Of a stretch of DNA of 25,814 bases, positions 8,014 to 14,524 are shown piece by piece. Each line of letters starts with the position of its first letter. Position 1 is the first letter of the stretch. The notes beneath the pieces were generated by a model. That model had not been told where the DNA came from. It searched no databases and saw only the letters and a list, made by a program, of their open reading frames with translations. The DNA comes from a virus: IMG/VR virus record IMGVR_UViG_3300027734_000287, positions 1 to 25,814 of that record; one strand, given 5' to 3'. A program made the position numbers and the translations under genes.

Positions 8014-8688
8014 CTATCCCTCTCTTAAAAATCGATGTAATTCTTTGGCGTAAAATTCTATCTTTGCTGCTTCTTGAACTGAGTCATCTTTAAGACCGAT
8101 GCGCGTATTATATTTTTCAATATTGCCACGCAAAAAACCTATGTACTGCTCAGGTGGAAACTTAGCCCTAATGTAATCAAGCATTTCAATCCCACCTTGG
8201 GTGTAATGTGGGGGGTGATTGACCATGTCAGGTTTTGGCTTATTTTTATTTTCTCTATCTATTTCCATATGCCTTTCCTTATGGTGGCGTTTACATAGCC
8301 ACACAACATCAAGCGGTTTACTATAGTCTTCATGATGAGCAACTACATTCTCTTCGGTTCCACATCGCTCACAAGGTTGTCTAACTAATTTCCCTGTTTG
8401 GATTGCGTAACCTACCTCTCCATGTGCTTTTGTTTTTAGTTTATTTTCTTTAAGCCAAAACTTCTTGTGTGGTGCAACTTGTTTAAAAGATAATAATTTT
8501 TTATTTTTTTTGCTTTGAGTAACTTTTTTGTTGTGACAAATTTTACACTGACCACACAACCCATCCCTATTAATAGCTGACTTATAAAAATCTGTAGAAG
8601 GCTTTGTTTCATAGCATTCACTGCAAATTTTTACAAGCTTTATGGGCTGTTGATCAGGGTGATTTGCGTTATTCGCAATAATCACCAT
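8014..8688 (-). CDS. Zinc-ribbon / HNH nuclease / DUF3310 fusion protein
   Basis: A 224-residue protein with three recognisable parts. Residues 20-55 hold a zinc ribbon (Cys22-x2-Cys25 and Cys48-x2-Cys51). Residues 100-140 hold an HNH-type domain (Cys106-x2-Cys109, AHHEDYSKPLDVVWLC, then HH at 135-136). Residues 155-220 match DUF3310 (VNHPPHYTQGGIEMLDYI, then NIEKYNTRIG). DUF3310 usually occurs as a stand-alone small phage protein; its function is uncertain. The frame is continuous, with no stop between the parts. The gene starts two bases after the ssDNA-binding gene and has no clear ribosome binding site of its own, so coupled translation is likely. Confidence 0.82.
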   Translation of the reverse strand: MVIIANNANHPDQQPIKLVKICSECYETKPSTDFYKSAINRDGLCGQCKICHNKKVTQSKKNKKLLSFKQVAPHKKFWLKENKLKTKAHGEVGYAIQTGKLVRQPCERCGTEENVVAHHEDYSKPLDVVWLCKRHHKERHMEIDRENKNKPKPDMVNHPPHYTQGGIEMLDYIRAKFPPEQYIGFLRGNIEKYNTRIGLKDDSVQEAAKIEFYAKELHRFLREG

Positions 8689-8690
8689 AG

Positions 8691-9338
8691 TTAGAACGGT
8701 AAATCGCTTTCCATGTCATCAAAATTTGCGCTTGGTGCAGAATTGCCTGCACTAGGTCCGCCATGTAAACGTTCCCATTCAGGGGATTGCCTAATCTTAT
8801 TTTTAAGATTATCAGAGAACGACTCAAACAATTCCATGTCAACGTCATCAATAGAGAATAGTTTTAATTCATTTTTACCTTCAGGTAAACCATTCTTTTT
8901 CATTGAGGAAGGTACAGGATTGATCGTAGCAATATTTGTATATGTATTGCCATTATTTTGAGTTTCTACAACTGAAAGCATTGCCCATTGACCTAGAACA
9001 TTTTTAAGCTCAAAGCCTTTAAGCTCTTCAGGTGCAAAGTCTTTACCTCTCCAAGTTTGTAAATCTTTTCTTAGCGTTGACTTTTCAGCCAAAGTAAGTG
9101 TGAAGTTTTTAGAGACAGTCATTGGATCACCTTTAGATGTTACTGTTGCATTTCCTTGGGCGTCTTCTGAATGCACTTCAAATTGAAACATAACTTTATG
9201 CAATTGTTTTACATTGCCCATGTACGTTGATTCTTGTGTACCAAGATCAATAATTCTATAACATCTAGCAAGATGCATGCCTGTTGGTACAGGGATAAAA
9301 TTACTATTACCACCTTCTGTTTTCGCTACTAAGCTCAT
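8691..9338 (-). CDS. DUF669-like phage ssDNA-binding protein
   Basis: A 215-residue protein resembling a phage family of predicted single-stranded DNA-binding proteins (DUF669-like, OB-fold). The N-terminal pattern is FIPVPTGMHLARCYRIIDLG, followed by HKVMFQFEV and the LRKDLQTWRGKDF segment (about residues 89-101). The C-terminus is a flexible Gly/Ser/Asn stretch ending in DDMESDLPF, an acidic tip with a terminal Pro-Phe like that of bacterial SSB (DDDIPF), which recruits repair proteins. It is immediately upstream of the HNH/DUF3310 and PD-(D/E)XK genes, consistent with a recombination/replication module. It overlaps the preceding gene by 32 bases. Confidence 0.75.
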   Translation of the reverse strand: MSLVAKTEGGNSNFIPVPTGMHLARCYRIIDLGTQESTYMGNVKQLHKVMFQFEVHSEDAQGNATVTSKGDPMTVSKNFTLTLAEKSTLRKDLQTWRGKDFAPEELKGFELKNVLGQWAMLSVVETQNNGNTYTNIATINPVPSSMKKNGLPEGKNELKLFSIDDVDMELFESFSDNLKNKIRQSPEWERLHGGPSAGNSAPSANFDDMESDLPF

Positions 9339-9540
9339 TCTTTTCTCCTAAGTTTGTATTAAATCTAACGTCTCTAAATTGACCATCGGACAATCCACAT
9401 TCAAATCGGATCATATTCCAATCGTCAGGTGTTGCAATTCCACTTACAGCACGAGTCAACGCTTGTATCAGCATTTGTTGTCGTTCTTGATGCGCCTGAT
9501 GCCACATAGCTTGTTGATAATCGTCTTCATAGCCATCCAT
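9307..9540 (-). CDS. Hypothetical protein
   Basis: A 77-residue protein with a Gln/His-rich helical N-terminal half (DDYQQAMWHQAHQERQQ) and no recognised domain. A consensus ribosome binding site (AGGAGG) lies five bases before its ATG, which strongly supports translation. It overlaps the next gene by 32 bases and the previous one by 14. Second gene of the leftward operon; the function is unknown. Confidence 0.7.
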   Translation of the reverse strand: MDGYEDDYQQAMWHQAHQERQQMLIQALTRAVSGIATPDDWNMIRFECGLSDGQFRDVRFNTNLGEKNELSSENRRW

Positions 9541-9781
9541 AAAAACCTCCTAGGATAAAGCCAATTAAAACTATCACAGACACTATCACAATCAACATGT
9601 CAGGAGTTATTTGAAATCTATTGACAGGTTTATGTTTTCGTGCAAGCAGTGCTTCTTGTAACTTATAAGCGTCTTTATCTATACGAGCTTCAAAGGGTTC
9701 TTGATAGAGCAAGCCTATCTTGATACCTGCTTTAGTCATATAGGGTGGTACTTTTCTAAACTTTTTATAGTTCGCTTCCAT
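9527..9781 (-). CDS. Small C-terminally anchored membrane protein, first gene of the leftward operon
   Basis: An 84-residue protein starting at MEANYKKFRK. This start was chosen over an in-frame ATG 45 bases upstream because it has a strong ribosome binding site (AGGAGGAAAGAG) and because the upstream candidate lies only about ten bases from the -10 element. The first 60 residues are basic and soluble. The last 23 form one hydrophobic segment (from MLIVIVSVIVLIGFILGG to the end), so the protein is tail-anchored with the N-terminus probably cytoplasmic. As the first early-type gene it may act on the host envelope or on replication localisation, but no function can be assigned. Confidence 0.7.
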   Translation of the reverse strand: MEANYKKFRKVPPYMTKAGIKIGLLYQEPFEARIDKDAYKLQEALLARKHKPVNRFQITPDMLIVIVSVIVLIGFILGGFYGWL

Positions 9782-9816
9782 TCTCTTTCCTCCTAATAAA
9801 GTATTTGAGTAAAGCG

Positions 9817-9846
9817 AATATAGCATAATTTAATTATTTGTTGCAA
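9817..9846 (-). promoter_or_regulatory. Leftward sigma70-type promoter
   Basis: On the minus strand, TTGCAA (9841-9846) is followed after 18 bases by TATATT (9817-9822), preceded by TGC, which gives an extended -10 (TGCTATATT). It lies just upstream of the first leftward gene. The -35 hexamer is palindromic and is the same six bases used by the rightward promoter. Confidence 0.75.
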
Positions 9847-9869
9847 TCTTTTTTTTAATTGTGTAATAT
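9841..9869 (+). promoter_or_regulatory. Rightward sigma70-type promoter
   Basis: TTGCAA (9841-9846) and TAATAT (9864-9869) are separated by exactly 17 bases. It lies 27 bases upstream of the HTH gene, whose ribosome binding site is AAAGGAG. The shared -35 with the leftward promoter means RNA polymerase cannot easily occupy both at once. Confidence 0.78.
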
Positions 9870-9896
9870 CGAGTTAATTTCAGAAAGGAGAGCAAA

Positions 9897-10103
9897 ATGC
9901 AACTGAAAGATTATTTTGAGAACAAACCGCACGGTAGTAAAGTAATATTCGCTAAAAGTCTTGGTATCACAAAGACTTGGCTTTCGTTAATCATGAGTGG
10001 TAGAAAGTTACCTAGCGCGTCGTTATGTGCAACGATAGAAAGAATTACAAACAAGAAAGTAAAAAGGAAAGATTTGCGACCTGATTTATTTGGTGGAGTA
10101 TAG
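9897..10103 (+). CDS. YdaS/Cro-like helix-turn-helix regulator
   Basis: A 68-residue protein with a Cro/CI-type helix-turn-helix at about residues 13-45 (FAKSLGITKTWLSLIMSGR) and the RKDLRPDLF segment (residues 58-66). The latter is typical of the YdaS family, whose members are Cro-like phage regulators. The ribosome binding site AAAGGAGAGC precedes the ATG. It is the first gene of the rightward operon and sits directly beside the divergent promoter pair, so it probably regulates one or both promoters. No CI-type partner repressor was seen in the window. Confidence 0.85.
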   Translation: MQLKDYFENKPHGSKVIFAKSLGITKTWLSLIMSGRKLPSASLCATIERITNKKVKRKDLRPDLFGGV

Positions 10104-10105
10104 AT

Positions 10106-10801
10106 ATGCACTATTTTGAGTTCAACATTAAAGACTACAGAGCTGATGCATTTCAACTAACGCTTATTCAACACGGCGCATACAAACAACTTATAGATCA
10201 ATATTGTTTGAATGAATCACCTTTAACTTTAGATTTAGAAGTTTTGTTTTATGACTTATTAATAAGAGGTGATGATGAAAAGAAAGCTATTGTATTTGTA
10301 TTGGAAAAGTTTTTCGATAAGACCGAGAATGGTTATGTTCACAAACGATGTGACGCTGTTATTCAAAAGTTTCAAGCGAAAAGTAATCAGTCTCGTAATG
10401 CGGTGAACACAAGATGGGCAAAAGAAAAGGGTAAGGATACGGACGTAATACGAGAATCATACGACCGTAATACGAACCAAGAACAACCAACAAATAACAA
10501 AAAACCAAAAAACATATATTCAGGAAAGTCAGATAGGTTTGATGATTTTTGGAGCGCATGGCCAAGTGGGGAGCGCAAGCAGTCAAAAGCAGATTGCAAA
10601 AAGAAATGGCAATCTAAAGGGCTAGATGAAATTGCGGACAAAATTATCAGTCATGTAGAAAAAATGAAATTAACTGATCAGTGGATAAGGGGTTTTGAGC
10701 CTATGCCCGCCACATATTTAAATCAGGAGCGTTATTTAGATTTTGATGAGCCAAGCTCTCAAGCGGGAATACCAATCAACATGTTAAGAAAAGCTATATG
10801 A
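10106..10801 (+). CDS. DUF1376-type phage replication protein
   Basis: A 231-residue protein. Residues 1-90 match DUF1376 (YFEFNIKDYRADAFQLTLIQ, then a GAYKQLID segment and HKRCD). The C-terminal part (residues 145-210) has the FWSAWP...RKQSKADCKKKW pattern common in phage replication initiators and helicase loaders. Between them is a hydrophilic linker (about 105-140). Two 22-bp-spaced iteron-like repeats are embedded in the linker-coding DNA (10437-10475), recalling lambda O, whose gene contains the origin. It sits two genes upstream of a DnaB-type helicase. Replication initiation or helicase loading is the likely role; this is inferred from domain family and context. Confidence 0.8.
   Translation: MHYFEFNIKDYRADAFQLTLIQHGAYKQLIDQYCLNESPLTLDLEVLFYDLLIRGDDEKKAIVFVLEKFFDKTENGYVHKRCDAVIQKFQAKSNQSRNAVNTRWAKEKGKDTDVIRESYDRNTNQEQPTNNKKPKNIYSGKSDRFDDFWSAWPSGERKQSKADCKKKWQSKGLDEIADKIISHVEKMKLTDQWIRGFEPMPATYLNQERYLDFDEPSSQAGIPINMLRKAI
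10437..10475 (-). repeat. Two iteron-like repeats inside the replication gene
   Basis: Read on the minus strand, two 17-base units, TCGTATTACGTCCGTAT (10437-10453) and TCGTATTACGGTCGTAT (10459-10475), are spaced 22 bases start to start. Each contains the dyad TACG-NN-CGTA. They encode residues of the interdomain linker. The same element occurs three times at 21010-21070. Confidence 0.85.
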
Positions 10802-11157
10802 TTGGGCTAGATCAACTTCTTGAGGTTAGAAAAAATGGCGTTACACCCGAAGCAATTAATATTTGGGTTGGCGAAGATAGTGATCCACATTATGAGGGTG
10901 TGTGGCACAAGTATTCAGACACACAAAAATACCCTGCTGTTTTGATAGAACCTAAAGACAACTTAGATTCTTTTGACTTCAGGGGTATGTTTGGACTTGT
11001 TGTATTCATCAGGGGTGATAATTCTAACAGGATGCTTAAAGTTTTTGAAAAGATAAATAAATGCAAGCCTGAAAGAGTTTTTATTTTTAATTGTGGAAAA
11101 GTAGATATTGAAATTTTAGATAGTAAAGGATTATTAAGTGGAATTCTTGACGCCTGA
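10798..11157 (+). CDS. Hypothetical protein between replication protein and helicase
   Basis: A 119-residue protein with no recognised domain. Its ATG overlaps the stop of the DUF1376 gene (ATGA), and it overlaps the GTG-started helicase gene by 20 bases, so all three are translationally linked. Alternating hydrophobic strands such as MFGLVVFIRG and ERVFIFNCGKVDIEIL suggest an alpha/beta fold. The position between initiator and helicase suggests an accessory replication role, but nothing in the sequence proves it. Confidence 0.7.
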   Translation: MIGLDQLLEVRKNGVTPEAINIWVGEDSDPHYEGVWHKYSDTQKYPAVLIEPKDNLDSFDFRGMFGLVVFIRGDNSNRMLKVFEKINKCKPERVFIFNCGKVDIEILDSKGLLSGILDA

Positions 11158-12088
11158 GGAAATAGATTTCGAAAAGTATTTAAAAGAAACTGAACAGTAT
11201 CAGAAGGTTCGTCCTGTCAGTGTATTTATTGATGACATTGAAGAGAACATAAAAAATCCGAAGCCTGATGAAAAATGTTTTACACCTTGGAAGGGTGCTG
11301 AAGCAACATTTCACTTTAGGGCGGGTGAGGTTACGGTTTATGCAGGAAGTAATGGTGGTGGCAAATCTTTAATTACAGGTCAAGTAGCGTTGAGCTTGAT
11401 TAAACAAAAGCAACGTGTATGTATAGCTTCTTTCGAGATGAAACCAAGCAAAACTATTTATCGCATGTTGCGACAATTTGCAGGTGAAGATTTAGATAAT
11501 CCTTTTATTAAAGATAAAGCAAATCATTTTAAATCAGCGCTTGAAAAGTTTAAAAAGTTTACAGAAGAAAAACTTTGGTTATATGATCAGCAAGGTACGA
11601 TGACGCCTGATCAAATTATTGCGGTTACTAGATACTGTGCCATCGAATTAAAAATTCAACATATGTTTATAGACTCACTTATGAAATGTATGAAGGCTGA
11701 AGACGACTACAACGCGCAGAAAGCTTTTGTCGATGAGCTGACAGCAATTGCAAGAGATCATAATATGCATATACATTTAGTACACCATATTAGAAAACTT
11801 GGCAATCAAGAGCTTATGCCTTCTAAGACAGATCTTAAAGGTAGTGGTGCTATTGCAGATCAAGTGGATAATGTATTACTTATGCACCGCAACAAAAAGA
11901 AAGAGCATGATATTAGTCAAGGAAAAGAAGTTGCTGATGATGTGCCTGATGCTTATCTAATGTGTGAGAAGCAACGTAATGGTGAACATGAAGAGTGGTA
12001 TAAGCTTTGGTATCATAAAGAAAGTCAACAGTTTTTAGATTCGCCCGATGGTTTTGTTATGGTATTTGAAGATGGTGGCAGGTTTTAA
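11138..12088 (+). CDS. DnaB-type replicative helicase (RecA-fold ATPase)
   Basis: A 316-residue protein starting at GTG (11138), chosen because AAAGGA lies about seven bases upstream. It has a RecA-fold ATPase core: Walker A GSNGGGKS at residues 70-77, a Glu in ASFEM near residue 100, Walker B HMFIDSL with Asp179, and HLVHHIRK near 213-220 (the H-motif region of DnaB-like helicases). It lacks the N-terminal DnaB domain and any primase domain, so it corresponds to the helicase core only. It would unwind DNA at the replication fork, probably loaded by the DUF1376 protein two genes upstream. A RadA/KaiC-like ATPase is the alternative. Confidence 0.85.
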   Translation: MEFLTPEEIDFEKYLKETEQYQKVRPVSVFIDDIEENIKNPKPDEKCFTPWKGAEATFHFRAGEVTVYAGSNGGGKSLITGQVALSLIKQKQRVCIASFEMKPSKTIYRMLRQFAGEDLDNPFIKDKANHFKSALEKFKKFTEEKLWLYDQQGTMTPDQIIAVTRYCAIELKIQHMFIDSLMKCMKAEDDYNAQKAFVDELTAIARDHNMHIHLVHHIRKLGNQELMPSKTDLKGSGAIADQVDNVLLMHRNKKKEHDISQGKEVADDVPDAYLMCEKQRNGEHEEWYKLWYHKESQQFLDSPDGFVMVFEDGGRF

Positions 12089-12294
12089 TGGTAGACAAAG
12101 GTAACATGAGTCGAGAATTTCTTTATCAGTGTTTGGTTCGAGATGTTATTAAAAAAAGAATTGCTGATAGAGACAAAGCTTTTGAGTTCTTAGGTCGATG
12201 GGATATGCATCATAAGGATTCAAAATTAAGGGAAGATGTTTTATATCAATGGCAAAAGGGCAACCGCGGAAAGGAGGGTGAATGGTATGACTAA
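12088..12294 (+). CDS. Hypothetical small protein
   Basis: A 68-residue, charged, helical protein with no recognised domain. Its ATG shares one base with the helicase stop (TAATG), and its end overlaps the next gene by eight bases. It is rich in Lys, Arg and Asp with several Trp residues. Part of the rightward replication operon; the function is unknown. Confidence 0.65.
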   Translation: MVDKGNMSREFLYQCLVRDVIKKRIADRDKAFEFLGRWDMHHKDSKLREDVLYQWQKGNRGKEGEWYD

Positions 12295-12562
12295 CGAAGT
12301 AAATAAACAATTACTTGATGCTTTAGAGGCGATGTGTGAGATATACATTCCTGAAGACGAAAGTCTTGAGAATGATGCTGTAGCAGGGTACGCGATGAAT
12401 ATTTTAGAAACGGCTAGAAAGATTGAGGTCGCTTATAAAAACAAACCGCTACCTGAAGACGATGTATGGGACTTGGTAAAGGATATTAATCCCCACGATC
12501 CAATGTACCCGATACATTTTGCAAGAGCAGTTGAACGTAAACATGGCATAGGAGCGGAATAA
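12287..12562 (+). CDS. Hypothetical protein
   Basis: A 91-residue acidic protein. The start at 12287 (MTNEVNKQ) was chosen over an in-frame ATG at 12236 because GGAAAGGAGGG lies just upstream and because the longer form would overlap the previous gene by about 60 bases. The PEDDVWDLVKDINPHDPMYP stretch is distinctive, but I do not recognise a family. It ends in a TAATG overlap with the next gene. Confidence 0.65.
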   Translation: MTNEVNKQLLDALEAMCEIYIPEDESLENDAVAGYAMNILETARKIEVAYKNKPLPEDDVWDLVKDINPHDPMYPIHFARAVERKHGIGAE

Positions 12563-12822
12563 TGGCTGAAGAAGAAAAGAAAGAACAGAAACTTGTAATG
12601 GATGATTCAACAGGATTGTTTTCGTTTGAGAAAGATACGATTACTGTCGAAGAACATAATCAAGAGATGCTTAAAACAATGGAAGAGTTTGCTGAAGTCC
12701 TTGAGTTGTCTATTTTAAGAGAGCGCGACGCTTGTGCTAATGTTGCGCTTGAATTAAAGAGTGATGAGATTGCTAAAGCTATTCGTGAGCGCGTCCCTGC
12801 GCAAAGTACGTCGGTACATTGA
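12562..12822 (+). CDS. Hypothetical acidic protein upstream of RusA
   Basis: An 86-residue protein rich in Glu and Lys, predicted largely helical, with no recognised motif. One-base overlaps on both sides (TAATG at 12562 and TGATG at 12822) place it firmly in the operon. The function is unknown. Confidence 0.65.
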   Translation: MAEEEKKEQKLVMDDSTGLFSFEKDTITVEEHNQEMLKTMEEFAEVLELSILRERDACANVALELKSDEIAKAIRERVPAQSTSVH

Positions 12823-13166
12823 TGGAGCTTACTTTACCGTTCCCTCCGTCAGTCAATACTTATTGGAGAACTTTCCAAGGTCGTATGTTAATTAGTAAAA
12901 AAGGAAGGGAGTACAGAAAAGCCGTGGCAGACGAAATCATTTTACAAAAATGTAACAAGCATTTAAAGGGAAAGATTAAGATGACTATCGAAGCGTGGAG
13001 ACCTGACAATCGAAGACGCGACTTAGACAACTTACTTAAAGCGCCACTCGATGCATTAACGCATGCGGGTGTGTATGAAGATGATCAGTTGATTGTTGAT
13101 TTAAGAATTTTTTGGGCAGAAGATCAAGCAGGGAAATTAAAAGTGAAAATTGAGGAGATAGAGTAA
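12822..13166 (+). CDS. rusA: RusA-family Holliday junction resolvase
   Basis: A 114-residue protein matching RusA along its length. It has the N-terminal PPSVNTYWR pattern and the acidic catalytic region RRRDLDNLLKAPLDAL followed by GVYEDDQLI (about residues 61-86), with the conserved aspartates. RusA dimers cut Holliday junctions, and in phages they resolve branched DNA before packaging. The ATG at 12822 was preferred over a TTG one codon upstream because it forms the usual one-base overlap with the preceding stop. Its position after replication genes is typical. Confidence 0.9.
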   Translation: MELTLPFPPSVNTYWRTFQGRMLISKKGREYRKAVADEIILQKCNKHLKGKIKMTIEAWRPDNRRRDLDNLLKAPLDALTHAGVYEDDQLIVDLRIFWAEDQAGKLKVKIEEIE

Positions 13167-13495
13167 TGGAACTTAGAGACCCACACAAAGCGGTTGATTA
13201 CATTTTAAAAAATGCAAAGGCACACGCTAAAGCAAAGGCAGAACGAAATTATTTAGAAGAGTATCGCAAGTCATTAAAAGCAATGCTTATGAAGCAATGT
13301 ATGGAAACTGCTATTGGTGCACAAGAGCGCGAAGCATACGCTCATCCTGAATACAGTGCGCTACTCGATGGCATTAAAGTTGCAATGGAAGAAGAAGAGA
13401 AGCTTCGATGGGATTTAATTGCGGCGCAGGCAGCGATTGATATTTGGAGAACAGAACAATCTAATTTAAGAGCTGAAGGAAAGATAACCATATAA
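13166..13495 (+). CDS. Hypothetical helical protein after RusA
   Basis: A 109-residue protein, almost entirely helical and charged (KNAKAHAKAKAERNYLEEY near the N-terminus), with a likely coiled-coil character. Proteins of similar size and composition often follow rusA in phage genomes, but I cannot name a function. One-base overlaps with both neighbours (TAATG) indicate tight co-translation. Confidence 0.72.
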   Translation: MELRDPHKAVDYILKNAKAHAKAKAERNYLEEYRKSLKAMLMKQCMETAIGAQEREAYAHPEYSALLDGIKVAMEEEEKLRWDLIAAQAAIDIWRTEQSNLRAEGKITI

Positions 13496-13707
13496 TGAAT
13501 ACACAGAAATTTTTAGACTTTTCAAAGACAATGTTTTTCTTTGTTTTAGTCATTCCAATTTATGTTGGGTTACTCGATGCATTCTTTTTTGCAATTACAG
13601 GGTATACATACACAGGCGTTGATTGGACTTGGCAACGCGTACTTGCTGTATTGGTATTTTATTTTATTCGTTTAGCTTACATAGCTTCTAAAAAGGAAAA
13701 AAAATGA
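13495..13707 (+). CDS. Small two-pass membrane protein
   Basis: A 70-residue protein with two hydrophobic segments (about residues 13-35, MFFFVLVIPIYVGLLDAFFF, and 46-64, RVLAVLVFYFIRLAYIA) and a Lys-rich C-terminus. This is a hairpin topology with both ends probably in the cytoplasm. Class II holins have this shape, so a holin role is possible. It is not adjacent to the endolysin, and nothing else supports that role. Confidence 0.65.
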   Translation: MNTQKFLDFSKTMFFFVLVIPIYVGLLDAFFFAITGYTYTGVDWTWQRVLAVLVFYFIRLAYIASKKEKK

Positions 13708-13925
13708 TTCAAGAACCAATGAACAACACATCATTGATAGAGTACTACACATCATACACACTCAAAAATAATTTAAGTATTGAGTTTGATGAATTTAAAA
13801 ATCTTGTAAGGCTTATTGAAAGTCATCACGGTATTGATGATGACAACGAAGCAAAAGACGCACTAGAAAACATCGAACACGAGATCATTGCGCGTGCTTG
13901 TCGCAGTGGCGTGTGTGAGGATTAA
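13704..13925 (+). CDS. Hypothetical acidic protein
   Basis: A 73-residue acidic protein with a four-base overlap (ATGA) with the preceding membrane-protein gene. The second half (GIDDDNEAKDALENIEHEII, ending ARACRSGVCED) is helical with two Cys near the C-terminus. No recognised domain; the function is unknown. Confidence 0.62.
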   Translation: MIQEPMNNTSLIEYYTSYTLKNNLSIEFDEFKNLVRLIESHHGIDDDNEAKDALENIEHEIIARACRSGVCED

Positions 13926-13927
13926 TC

Positions 13928-14089
13928 ATGGCAGAGTTTGTAGCAGTATTTTTATTGTACACATTTAAAGCTGATTGGTATTGGTGGATTGCATTCATTT
14001 TATTAATTGGCATGGAGGGATGGGCTGAGTATAGAAAAATTATGCGCACCTATTATAAATCTAAGGAGAAACATAATGGACAGCAATGA
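13928..14089 (+). CDS. Small membrane protein, 53 residues
   Basis: An ATG-started frame two bases after the previous stop. Residues 3-13 are hydrophobic and a Trp-rich segment follows (ADWYWWIAFILLIGM, about residues 15-29), giving one or two membrane passes, then a basic C-terminal tail. It overlaps the next small gene by 14 bases. No obvious ribosome binding site other than coupling. Unknown function, possibly an envelope-targeting or holin-like microprotein. Confidence 0.55.
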   Translation: MAEFVAVFLLYTFKADWYWWIAFILLIGMEGWAEYRKIMRTYYKSKEKHNGQQ

Positions 14090-14147
14090 TATTTTTATTT
14101 TGCTAGTCGTATTGTTAATCGCACTATTTGCAATAGCGCTTCAATGA
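14076..14147 (+). CDS. 23-residue single-pass membrane microprotein
   Basis: A very short frame with a strong ribosome binding site (AAGGAGAAACATA before the ATG) and a start-stop overlap (ATGA) with the following HNH gene. After five polar residues it is a single hydrophobic helix (IFILLVVLLIALFAIAL). The signals suggest that it is translated. It may be a membrane-active peptide or may serve mainly to couple translation of the HNH gene. Confidence 0.5.
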   Translation: MDSNDIFILLVVLLIALFAIALQ

Positions 14148-14452
14148 CCAAAGATGAAAAGAAACACTTGGATTCTGTTGCTCAGCTTGGTTGCATTGTA
14201 TGTGCAAAGCTTGGCTACGGAGAAACTCCTGCGGAAATACATCACCCAAGAACCAAGGCGCGTGGCATCGGGCTCAAGGCATCCCACTACGATGCAGTTC
14301 CTTTATGTCCCGAGCACCATAGAGGACAGAGTGGAGTGCATGGTATGGGAACCAAAGGGTTTGCTAAGCACTACGGGTTTGACGAATCCGATTTACTTGA
14401 AACCACCAAAATACTTTTGGAACAACTAAAAAAAAGTAAAATAGGGGGTTGA
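14144..14452 (+). CDS. Ref-like HNH nuclease
   Basis: A 102-residue protein matching the C-terminal domain family of the P1 Ref RecA-dependent nuclease. It has LGCIVCAKLG (residues 15-24), AEIHHPRTKARGIG, ASHYDAVPLCPEHH and GVHGMGTKGFAKHYG. The paired Cys and His residues of the HNH/zinc site are all present. Ref makes RecA-dependent double-strand breaks; phage homologues of this short form usually lie among recombination genes, as here. It is the last gene of the rightward operon before a new promoter. Four-base overlap with the preceding microprotein. Confidence 0.82.
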   Translation: MTKDEKKHLDSVAQLGCIVCAKLGYGETPAEIHHPRTKARGIGLKASHYDAVPLCPEHHRGQSGVHGMGTKGFAKHYGFDESDLLETTKILLEQLKKSKIGG

Positions 14453-14477
14453 CATACGTTTAACTTCGTGTTATACT
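14449..14477 (+). promoter_or_regulatory. Near-consensus sigma70 promoter
   Basis: TTGACA (14449-14454) and TATACT (14472-14477) are separated by 17 bases. The -35 overlaps the last codon of the HNH gene. It starts the methyltransferase-containing accessory unit. The predicted transcript begins at or next to the hairpin at 14485-14500. Confidence 0.85.
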
Positions 14478-14484
14478 TGTATTT

Positions 14485-14500
14485 AGATCAATGTCGATCT
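14485..14500 (+). promoter_or_regulatory. 5'-terminal leader hairpin (AGATC-N6-GATCT)
   Basis: A 5-bp stem with a 6-base loop begins seven bases after the -10 element, so it should form the extreme 5' end of the transcript. It is followed by ATAAAAGCGAAAGGA, a 15-base string found identically in the leader at 18934-18948. Confidence 0.6.
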
Positions 14501-14524
14501 ATAAAAGCGAAAGGAAAGCGAATC

